A stretch of 5,204 nt of DNA from Rhodospirillaceae bacterium (GTDB lineage: Bacteria; Pseudomonadota; Alphaproteobacteria; Thalassobaculales; Thalassobaculaceae). The notes below the pieces were generated by a model. That model did no database searches. It saw only the letters and a list, made by a program, of their open reading frames with translations, and was not told the origin of the DNA. The translations under genes and the position numbers were made by a program. This document shows positions 1 through 5,204 of the stretch, in pieces (position 1 is the stretch's first letter; each line of letters begins with the position of its first letter). The stretch is from NCBI GenBank assembly GCA_002730675.1, contig PCAV01000036.1, positions 2,356 through 7,559 on the forward strand. The letters run 5' to 3'.

Positions 1-1
1 C

Positions 2-472
2 ATTTTAGACCTGGCCGGAGGTGCAGGTCGCCACGCGCGTTTCCTTGCCCAAAAAGGCTTCAAGCTTCTTTTAGTTGATAACCAGATAGAAAAGGCAAAA
101 GATCTCCAGAATGTTGAGGGCATAAAGTTGATGGAATATGATGTGGAGAACGGTAATCCGCTACCTTTTTCAGCAAGTTCCTTTCAGGGTATTGTTGTTA
201 CAAATTATTTGTATCGTCCAATCTTTCCACAGCTGCTCTGTTTACTTGATGATGGAGGTGTCCTAATTTATGAAACCTTTGCCGTCGGGCATGAAAAATA
301 TGGACGCCCAACAAATCCTGACTACTTACTCAGGTCCGGTGAGCTCATTAATCTTGTCAGCCCTCAAATGCGGGTAATTGAATATGAAGAGCGTTTAATA
401 ACTCAACCAGCTAAAGCCTATGTTCAACGCATAGTAGCTGAAAAAAACCAGCAAAAATCTATTTGCCAATGA
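2..472 (+). CDS. Class I SAM-dependent methyltransferase, 3' part (5' end outside window)
   Basis: The frame is open from base 2 to a TGA at 470-472, giving 156 residues with the N-terminus missing. It opens on motif I of the Rossmann-fold methyltransferases, DLAGGAGRH (fragment residues 3-11), which binds S-adenosylmethionine. The acidic residue ending strand 2 follows in LLLVDNQ (D26). YDVEN (D47) fits the adenine-contacting position, and GIVVTNYLYRP (63-73) fits the strand 4 motif. The segment from GGVLIYETFA to the GRPTNPDYLL region resembles a family of about 200-residue proteins in proteobacteria, loosely TehB-like, whose substrate is unknown to me. Probably about 40-50 residues are missing. 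An internal TTG/ATG at 128-131 lies after motif I and should not be used as the start. The gene converges on the enoyl-CoA hydratase family gene and overlaps it by 14 bp. Fold assignment is firm; substrate is unknown. Confidence 0.88.
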   Translation: MLDLAGGAGRHARFLAQKGFKLLLVDNQIEKAKDLQNVEGIKLMEYDVENGNPLPFSASSFQGIVVTNYLYRPIFPQLLCLLDDGGVLIYETFAVGHEKYGRPTNPDYLLRSGELINLVSPQMRVIEYEERLITQPAKAYVQRIVAEKNQQKSICQ

Positions 473-1259
473 ATTTTGGCGATCTTTTTTCCATGAAAGC
501 TGTTATGCCCTCAGCATGGTCCGATGTCATCATACTATCTGCCATTCGTTCGGCTTCCATCTGAAGCTGTGATTCCATCGACAAATGATTTGTTTGATTG
601 AATAGTTTTTTTGCATTTGAGTAAGCGACAGTAGGCCCGCTGGCAAGTCGCGCTGCCAATCTGTGCGTTTCGGCATCTAACTCTTCGTCGTCAACTACCC
701 AATTAATAATGCCCAATTCCTTGGCCTTCTCCGAAGAGAAACGATCCCCAAGAAATGCAAGCTCCATTTGTTGTTTCATTCCTAAAGTTCGGCCAAGAAA
801 ATAAGAAGAACCTCCATCTGGGCTTGCTCCAATATGGCAATAAGCAAGAGTAAAAAAAGCTTTGCTACTTGCGATTGCCAAATCACAGGCTGCAACTAGT
901 CCGACACCAAAACCAGCAGCTGCTCCTCTAATGCTGGCAATCACAGGCTTGCCCATTCTTCGTATGCCAAAAATAGGCAGATGGAGTAGGTGAATACCTT
1001 CTAGGATCTGCTTTCTCCGTTCTGCCTCATCCAAACTCAAGCGGTCCACCATACTACGAATATCACCTCCTGACATAAAATGGTCCCCGGCACCTGTAAT
1101 CACGATGCATCGAGCATCACTATTAAACTCTAGCGAGGCGATAATTTCTCTAAATGATGTTCTCAGTTCAGGGGTGAGTGCATTGCGCACGTCGGGTTGA
1201 TTTAAAGTGACGGTCGCAACGCCATTCTCTATCTGAAGTAGGACACTATCCGAAGTCAT
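459..1259 (-). CDS. Enoyl-CoA hydratase/isomerase (crotonase) family protein, PaaG-like active site
   Basis: This 266-residue protein has the full length of a crotonase-fold enzyme acting on acyl-CoA thioesters. The CoA and oxyanion-hole segments are clear: FMSGGD (61-66, like the family's FCAGAD) and GAAAGFGVGL (112-121). The C-terminal EGITAFMEKRSPKF (250-263) is a family signature. Aligned by eye to mammalian crotonase, the two catalytic glutamates (E144, E164) are replaced by G120 and Y140. An aspartate, D148, stands in GASPDGG (144-150). That Asp position is used by other family members such as 4-chlorobenzoyl-CoA dehalogenase and PaaG/MenB-type enzymes, so isomerase or another CoA chemistry is more likely than classical hydration. 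The ATG at 1259 has a good ribosome site, GGAAGGA, 8 nt upstream (1268-1274). The gene ends the leftward block 53 nt after mutT, and its TAG at 459-461 lies inside the methyltransferase gene. Family is sure; the reaction is not. Confidence 0.92.
   Translation of the reverse strand: MTSDSVLLQIENGVATVTLNQPDVRNALTPELRTSFREIIASLEFNSDARCIVITGAGDHFMSGGDIRSMVDRLSLDEAERRKQILEGIHLLHLPIFGIRRMGKPVIASIRGAAAGFGVGLVAACDLAIASSKAFFTLAYCHIGASPDGGSSYFLGRTLGMKQQMELAFLGDRFSSEKAKELGIINWVVDDEELDAETHRLAARLASGPTVAYSNAKKLFNQTNHLSMESQLQMEAERMADSMMTSDHAEGITAFMEKRSPKFIGK
463..490 (+). terminator. Probable rho-independent terminator of the methyltransferase gene
   Basis: A stem of bases 463-469 (TTGCCAA) pairs with 476-482 (TTGGCGA). 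It has a perfect GCCAA/TTGGC core plus one U-A and one G-U pair, and a 6-nt loop that contains the first base of the TGA stop codon region. It is followed at once by TCTTTTTT (483-490). The poly-T lies only on the + strand side, so the signal acts on rightward transcripts. The stem is short with three G-C pairs, so strength is uncertain. It is embedded in the last codons of the convergent gene. Confidence 0.5.
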
Positions 1260-1267
1260 ATTTTAGA

Positions 1268-1274
1268 TCCTTCC
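1268..1274 (-). promoter_or_regulatory. Strong Shine-Dalgarno for the crotonase-family gene
   Basis: On the minus strand this reads GGAAGGA, 8 nt before the ATG at 1259. It fixes that start and is far better than anything before mutT just upstream in the same block, so this gene may be translated more strongly than mutT. Confidence 0.75.
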
Positions 1275-1312
1275 TTTAACGAAAAAATTTTAGCGAAATA
1301 CTGCTTAGTTAA

Positions 1313-1732
1313 TCACAAAAAATCCCGAAGTATACTGACGAGCGGTTCATCGGCAGGAGGCATATCAAATTCTCTTAATTTTTTTGGCCATACCCAACGT
1401 ATTTCCTGTGATTCTAAAGCCAAAATATCGCCCCACCAGCGTCGGCAAATGAATAACGGCATGAGGAGATGGAAATTCTCATACTGGTGGCTGGCAAAGC
1501 TAAGGGGTGCAAGGCAAGTTCCTTTTGTTTCAATATTTAATTCTTCCTTGAGCTCTCTTATAAGTGCTTGTTCGGGGGTCTCTCCCTGTTCAATTTTTCC
1601 ACCGGGGAATTCCCAAAGACCGGCCATTTCTTTGCCTTTAGGACGCTTTGTAATTAAAACTCTGCCATCAGCATCAACTAGGGCACCCGCCACTACAATA
1701 ACAATGGGTTTTTTATAGGATTCTTCTGTCAC
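1313..1732 (-). CDS. mutT: MutT-type Nudix hydrolase (8-oxo-dGTP diphosphatase)
   Basis: The protein hydrolyses oxidised nucleoside triphosphates such as 8-oxo-dGTP in the cytosol, keeping them out of DNA. The Nudix box GX5EX7REUXEEXGU is present as GKIEQGE, then TPEQALI, then RELKEELNI, close to E. coli MutT. The usual glycine near the end of the box is asparagine here (LNI). Before it comes the conserved AGLWEFPGG. Near the C-terminus MPPADEPLV matches the PPANEP region of E. coli MutT, with Asp in place of the purine-contacting Asn119. No ATG is available. The frame is open up to a TAG at 1772-1774, with TTG at 1744 (143 aa) and GTG at 1732 (139 aa, N-terminus MTEESYKKPIVIVV). GTG is chosen because the leader before the first strand then has the usual family length. 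Neither start has a visible Shine-Dalgarno. It lies downstream of argJ and ends in TGA at 1313-1315. Confidence 0.88.
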   Translation of the reverse strand: MTEESYKKPIVIVVAGALVDADGRVLITKRPKGKEMAGLWEFPGGKIEQGETPEQALIRELKEELNIETKGTCLAPLSFASHQYENFHLLMPLFICRRWWGDILALESQEIRWVWPKKLREFDMPPADEPLVSILRDFL

Positions 1733-1802
1733 GTCGTGAACCAAGAGAAAGGTTAAAGAAAATTGGATAATCTAAAAATTCCACTGTTTTAAAACTTTTT
1801 CC

Positions 1803-3035
1803 TTAGCTTCTGTAATCCGCATTAATCTGTATATAACCATGTGTTAGGTCACAAGTCCAAACGGTGCTCTTACCATTTCCAAGACCAACATCAACTGCAA
1901 GGTGAATTTCTCTGCCTTGGAGGTGTTCCGTAACGGGCGCCTCATCGTACCCCTCCACCACAGCACCTTTTTCGGCAATTGTTGTTTTGCCAAAGCAAAC
2001 AGATATATTATTGGCGTCAGCCTTCTCTCCGGATTTTCCAACCGCCATCACCACTCTTCCCCAATTTGCATCGCCACCTGCAATAGCTGTCTTCACAAGC
2101 GGAGAATTTGCTATTGCGAGACCAATCTTATGGGCAGATTTCTTGGAAGTTGCTCCGGTTACATCAACTTGGATAAGTTTTTGTGCACCTTCTCCATCAC
2201 AAACAATTTGTTTTGCAAGATTTAACATCACAGATTGTAACGCTGACTCAAAATCCTTAAGGATAGGATCGTCAGCAGACATTGGTACCATTGATTTTGC
2301 TGCCCCTGTTGCAAATAAAAGAAGTGTATCGCTGGTGGATGCGTCACTATCGACTGTAATTGCATTGAATGTGTTTTGAACATTTCTAGATAATAACGTC
2401 TGTAAAATGTCAGAAGAAATATTGGCGTCTGTAAAAATAAAGCTCAACATAGTGGCCATATCTGGAGCAATCATGCCGGAACCCTTTGCGATGCCTGCAA
2501 TACGAATTTTTTTATTTCCGATAAAAGCAACTTCGTAAGCTCCCTTTGGAAAAGTGTCGGTCGTCGTAATTGCTGTGGCTGCCTTATTCCAGCGCCCCTC
2601 TCTTAGTTTGTCTGCCATCTTTGGAATTTTGGTTATTATTTTTTTGTGATTTAATTTCTCGCCAATTACACCAGTTGACGCCATGAAAACTGAATTTACC
2701 GGGCATTTAAGAGCTGCTGATACTGCTTTTGCTATCTCCTTTACTGCTGTTTGACCTTCACTGCCGGTGAAAACATTAGCATTACCAGAATTTACAAAGA
2801 GGGCCTGTGCTTTGCCTTTTTGTAGTTTATCTCTGCACCAAATTACTGGGCATCCTGGAACAGCCGTCTTTGTTAGTACACCTGCGATAGAAGTGTTTGA
2901 CTTTAATTTGACTAATAGTAAGTCTGGTCGGCCCTTATATTTTAAACCTGAAAGACTAGTAGAGCTCGACACCCCTGTGATTCCAGGCATTCGTGGGAAG
3001 TTTTTGGGAGCTAATGGTGACTTTTTTAAATCCAT
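1803..3035 (-). CDS. argJ: ArgJ, ornithine acetyltransferase / glutamate N-acetyltransferase
   Basis: ArgJ moves the acetyl group from N-acetylornithine to glutamate, giving ornithine and recycling N-acetylglutamate in arginine synthesis. Some ArgJ enzymes also use acetyl-CoA; the sequence alone does not tell which type this is. The precursor cuts itself into two chains before a catalytic threonine. Here the site is KGSGMIAPDMA|TML, cleaved between A194 and T195 (410-residue numbering). Other signatures are VNSGNAN (82-88), ASTGVIG (119-125, with the oxyanion-hole Thr-Gly), TTTDT (157-161), DSDASTSDT (229-237), DGEGA (280-284), GDANWGR (321-327) and the C-terminal INADYRS. The length is typical. 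The ATG at 3035 is preferred because AGGT lies about 8 nt upstream. An in-frame TTG at 3053 has no ribosome site. It starts 54 nt after the isomerase stop codon and is probably co-transcribed with it. All key residues are intact. Confidence 0.97.
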   Translation of the reverse strand: MDLKKSPLAPKNFPRMPGITGVSSSTSLSGLKYKGRPDLLLVKLKSNTSIAGVLTKTAVPGCPVIWCRDKLQKGKAQALFVNSGNANVFTGSEGQTAVKEIAKAVSAALKCPVNSVFMASTGVIGEKLNHKKIITKIPKMADKLREGRWNKAATAITTTDTFPKGAYEVAFIGNKKIRIAGIAKGSGMIAPDMATMLSFIFTDANISSDILQTLLSRNVQNTFNAITVDSDASTSDTLLLFATGAAKSMVPMSADDPILKDFESALQSVMLNLAKQIVCDGEGAQKLIQVDVTGATSKKSAHKIGLAIANSPLVKTAIAGGDANWGRVVMAVGKSGEKADANNISVCFGKTTIAEKGAVVEGYDEAPVTEHLQGREIHLAVDVGLGNGKSTVWTCDLTHGYIQINADYRS

Positions 3036-3089
3036 TTCAAAAAACCTACGCAACAGAGGATAGTTCTTAGATCTACTGACAATTTACGG

Positions 3090-3971
3090 TTATTTATTAG
3101 TCGACTTTACGTTGATGTCAAAGCGCTCGATTTTTGCATTTTTTCTTAAGTCTTCTAAAAGCTTTGCCAGCAAAGATTGGCTAAGTCTAGACGCTAACTG
3201 GCCTCGAGCATCGTCAAATGAAGGTGGGGCAGCGTTTTTACGATCTTCGACTAAAATAATATGCCAGCCAAATTGTGTTTTCACCGGCTTATCAACTATT
3301 TGACCGGGCTTTAATTTGAAAGCGGCTTCTGAAAATTCAGGAACCATCTGACCTTTTGTAAACCAACCTAAATCTCCGCCGGAGGATGCTGAGGGGCCAG
3401 TTGAGTGTTTACTTGCGGTTTCTGAAAAATCAGCTCCATCTTTTAACGATTTGATTAACTGATTAGCCTTGGTTTCGTTGTTAAGAAGTATATGTCTCGC
3501 CTTTACTTCTTCCTCGCCAGCCATTTCAGATTTAGTTTCGGTATATAGTTGCTGAAGTGCTTCTTCAGTAATTTGCGAATTAATTGTTGTTCGAAGAAAA
3601 ACTTCTGAAATAATCTGGCCTTTGATTTCTTCGAGCCGTTTTTTAACCTCTTGGTTGTCTGAAAACCCCTTTTTAATTCCCGCATTTCTTACAAGTCTGG
3701 CGTCAATTGCGCGTGCGAGCAGTGATGGTAACACGGTATCTAGTGACAATTTTTGATATTCTCTAGGCAACTGTTTTGCCATCTCGAGTATCTCGTCTAA
3801 AAAGATGTTTTCACCTTCGACCTTGGCCACGAGTTTGTTTTCTGCATCCTTCAAAATGTTATTCGTATTTGATGTCGTTTGTGCAATAGCCGACCCGCAG
3901 CACAAAATGAATAAGGCGAGGCTATACTTGGATAATTTTTTTATGAAATTTACATTAAAACTTACCATCAT
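3090..3971 (-). CDS. Exported parvulin-type peptidyl-prolyl cis-trans isomerase (PpiC/SurA-like)
   Basis: This 293-residue periplasmic foldase isomerises peptide bonds before proline. The N-terminus is a signal peptide with lysines (FIKKLSK), a hydrophobic core (YSLALFIL) and a signal peptidase I site after GSAIA, giving a mature protein from Q31. Residues about 45-150 form a helical SurA-N-like region with LEEIKGQII and ITEEALQQLY. The parvulin domain spans about 155-245 with VKARHIL (157-163), SGGDLGWF (197-204), the PEF and LKPGQIV segments, and TQFGWHIILVED (232-243). A charged C-terminal tail follows, with many Lys and Arg. The start is the first of two tandem ATGs (3971 and 3968), with AAGGG 8 nt upstream (3980-3984). 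A longer in-frame reading to TTG at 4055 would put 28 extra residues before the signal peptide and is rejected. It is divergent from secA and is the first gene of the leftward block with argJ. It is a single-domain parvulin, so not SurA itself, which has two. Confidence 0.93.
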   Translation of the reverse strand: MMVSFNVNFIKKLSKYSLALFILCCGSAIAQTTSNTNNILKDAENKLVAKVEGENIFLDEILEMAKQLPREYQKLSLDTVLPSLLARAIDARLVRNAGIKKGFSDNQEVKKRLEEIKGQIISEVFLRTTINSQITEEALQQLYTETKSEMAGEEEVKARHILLNNETKANQLIKSLKDGADFSETASKHSTGPSASSGGDLGWFTKGQMVPEFSEAAFKLKPGQIVDKPVKTQFGWHIILVEDRKNAAPPSFDDARGQLASRLSQSLLAKLLEDLRKNAKIERFDINVKSTNK

Positions 3972-4045
3972 TTCATGTGCCCTTGGCTGTAGTTTTCTTG
4001 TCTGGATCTTGATGCCAAAAAAGATATACGTTTCGCATTTGTACG

Positions 4046-4054
4046 ATAATAACA
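4046..4054 (-). promoter_or_regulatory. Candidate extended -10 promoter for the isomerase-argJ-mutT block
   Basis: On the minus strand TGTTATTAT matches the extended -10 pattern TGnTATAAT with one mismatch. It would start transcription near 4039, leaving a leader of roughly 68 nt before the ATG at 3971. The -35 position (about 4069-4074, ATCTAA) is poor, which extended -10 promoters can tolerate. One arm of an 8-bp inverted repeat (4053-4060) overlaps it. Confidence 0.35.
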
Positions 4055-4151
4055 AGATCCCTTATTAGTTAGATAGCATTAATGGCCTGTTGGTAGCTAT
4101 AGAATAGGTAAAATTAATTTTCCCTTGTTGTTCAATGAAAAAAACACCACA

Positions 4152-4180
4152 TTGACAGGATGAAGTGCAGAGCGTATTGC
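4152..4180 (+). promoter_or_regulatory. Candidate sigma-70-type promoter for secA
   Basis: A perfect TTGACA -35 box (4152-4157) is followed after exactly 17 nt by TATTGC (4175-4180), a weak -10 matching its first three bases. Transcription would begin near 4187, giving a leader of about 50 nt before the secA ATG. It is the best + strand candidate I see in the divergent gap. Confidence 0.45.
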
Positions 4181-4227
4181 TGTCGTCGTTTTATCGCAAT
4201 AACGCGTTTGTTTAACAACTACTTAGC

Positions 4228-4233
4228 AGGAAG
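4228..4233 (+). promoter_or_regulatory. secA ribosome binding site
   Basis: AGGAAG lies 5 nt before the ATG at 4239 and supports that start. A second purine-rich AGCAGG (4232-4237) is too close to the ATG to be the main site. Confidence 0.7.
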
Positions 4234-4238
4234 CAGGC

Positions 4239-5204
4239 ATGTTAAGTGCTTTAGCAAAAACATTATTTGGTTCTGAAAATGACCGAGTGTTGAAAAGAAT
4301 GCAGGCTTCGGTTGACGCAATAAATGCGTTAGAACCAGAACTTGAAAAGTTAAGCGACGAAGAACTCGCGGCGAGGACACCTTGGCTCCAAGAGCTAATT
4401 CAAAATGGTCAAACCCTTGATGATCTCTTGGTAGATGCTTTTGCTACCGTAAGGGAAGCCTCCAAACGTACTTTAGGACAACGCCATTTCGACGTCCAAT
4501 TATTGGGAGGCATAGTTCTTCACGAGGGTAAGATTGCCGAAATGAAAACAGGCGAGGGTAAAACACTCGTCGCAACTCTTGCGGTTTACTTGAATGCCTT
4601 AAGGGGGCGGGGGGTGCATGTCGTAACAGTTAACGACTACCTGGCACAAAGAGACTCTGCGTGGATGGGAGCAATTTATAAGTTTTTAGGGCTTTCTGTT
4701 GGCGTAATCGTTCAGGGCTTATCTGACGAGGAGCGTCAGATGGCCTATCAGTCCGATGTTACATACGGAACGAACAATGAATTTGGTTTTGACTATCTTC
4801 GAGATAATATGAAATTTCGTCTTGAAGATATGTGTCAGAGAGATTTCGAATTTGCGATTGTCGATGAAGTTGACTCCATTTTGATTGATGAAGCTAGAAC
4901 GCCATTGATCATTTCAGGCCCGGCAGAAGATAGTTCGGAACTTTATCGTAACGTAAATGAATTAATTCCCGAACTTTCAGACGCCGATTATGAGAAAGAT
5001 GAAAAACAGCGAACAGTGATGCTTACTGAAGCTGGAACCGAAAAAATAGAGCAGCTCCTTCAAGAAAAAGAGTTGGTGTCGGGCGAAGGAATGTATGATA
5101 GCCAGAACATCTCTGTTGTTCATCATGTCAATCAGGCGCTTAGAGCTCATAAGCTATTTACGCGCGATGTTGATTACATGGTGCGAAACGATATGGTCGT
5201 TATT
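4239..5204 (+). CDS. secA: SecA preprotein translocase ATPase, N-terminal part (3' end outside window)
   Basis: SecA is the cytosolic and membrane-bound ATPase that drives unfolded preproteins through SecYEG. The frame is open for 322 codons to the window edge, about one third of the usual 850-900 residues. Numbering matches E. coli SecA closely. The Q-motif glutamine is Q87 ([11 protein letters not shown]), Walker A is MKTGEGKT (102-109, lysine K108), VNDYLAQRD is at 131-139, the [16 protein letters not shown] block is at 176-191, and Walker B is VDEVDS (208-213, D209 and E210). [12 protein letters not shown] (216-227) leads into the preprotein-binding domain, within which the window ends. 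The ATG at 4239 gives the usual N-terminus, [12 protein letters not shown], and has a good ribosome site. All visible ATPase motifs are intact. The gene is divergent from the exported isomerase. The zinc-binding tail that contacts SecB would lie outside the window, so its presence cannot be judged. Confidence 0.98.
   Translation, partial: MLSALAKTLFGSENDRVLKRMQASVDAINALEPELEKLSDEELAARTPWLQELIQNGQTLDDLLVDAFATVREASKRTLGQRHFDVQLLGGIVLHEGKIAEMKTGEGKTLVATLAVYLNALRGRGVHVVTVNDYLAQRDSAWMGAIYKFLGLSVGVIVQGLSDEERQMAYQSDVTYGTNNEFGFDYLRDNMKFRLEDMCQRDFEFAIVDEVDSILIDEARTPLIISGPAEDSSELYRNVNELIPELSDADYEKDEKQRTVMLTEAGTEKIEQLLQEKELVSGEGMYDSQNISVVHHVNQALRAHKLFTRDVDYMVRNDMVVI

Noticed and set aside
410..458. Leftward terminator after the crotonase-family gene (GCTG/CAGC and CTATG/CATAG hairpins)
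   Set aside because: The stems have only 4-5 pairs and neither is followed by a T-run on the minus strand.
1786..1795. Perfect 10-bp palindrome GTTTTAAAAC between argJ and mutT
   Set aside because: It is made almost wholly of A/T in an AT-rich spacer, with no partner site or U-tract hairpin, so chance is the simplest reading.
1902..2379. Long + strand open frames across argJ, and similar ones opposite mutT and the isomerase
   Set aside because: They run antisense to genes with complete family motifs, resemble no protein family, and have no ribosome sites. They are shadows of codon use.
3036..3053. argJ start at TTG 3053
   Set aside because: There is no ribosome site before it. The ATG at 3035 has AGGT at suitable spacing and gives a normal ArgJ N-terminus.
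3090..3971. Lipoprotein reading of the isomerase from the LCCG in its signal peptide
   Set aside because: Residues before the cysteines (FIL, ILC) do not fit the lipobox, whereas GSAIA followed by Q is a good signal peptidase I site.
3972..4055. N-terminal extension of the isomerase to a TTG at 4055
   Set aside because: It adds 28 charged residues ahead of a good signal peptide. The ATG at 3971 has a well-spaced AAGGG site, and the extension covers the likely leader and promoter region.
4135..4155. Six-codon ORF MKKTPH upstream of secA
   Set aside because: It is too short to judge, has no Shine-Dalgarno, and its stop overlaps the -35 box of the predicted secA promoter.

Overview
The window reads as an ordinary housekeeping stretch of an AT-rich alphaproteobacterial chromosome. 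The evidence is protein character and gene neighbourhood. A secA gene lies divergent to an exported parvulin-type prolyl isomerase, which is followed by argJ and mutT. The ArgJ N-terminus and the small MutT resemble alphaproteobacterial versions. A marine, low-GC lineage is plausible, but this is inference and no marker gene settles it.

Layout from left to right: the 3' part of a class I SAM-dependent methyltransferase (+, cut by the left edge) runs to 472. A leftward block follows, read right to left in transcription order: parvulin isomerase (3971-3090), argJ (3035-1803), mutT (about 1732-1313) and an enoyl-CoA hydratase/isomerase family gene (1259-459). Spacers of about 50-70 nt separate these four genes, so they could form one operon without translational coupling. 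The last gene meets the methyltransferase tail to tail with a 14-bp overlap. A probable rho-independent terminator for the methyltransferase sits in that overlap. At the right, secA (+) starts at 4239 and runs off the window after 322 codons.

The 267-bp gap between the isomerase and secA start codons must hold both promoters. A TTGACA box with a 17-nt spacer lies before secA, and an extended -10 lies before the isomerase. SecA (export motor) and the exported isomerase (periplasmic folding) are functionally related. ArgJ (acetyl cycle of arginine synthesis), MutT (oxidised nucleotide clean-up) and the crotonase-fold enzyme have no evident link to export.

I found no mobile element, CRISPR array, tRNA, rRNA or tandem repeat, and no convincing new system. 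The points most worth a second look are the overlap and terminator between the convergent genes, the crotonase-fold protein that lacks both classical hydratase glutamates, the mutT start with no ATG or Shine-Dalgarno, and the secA leader.
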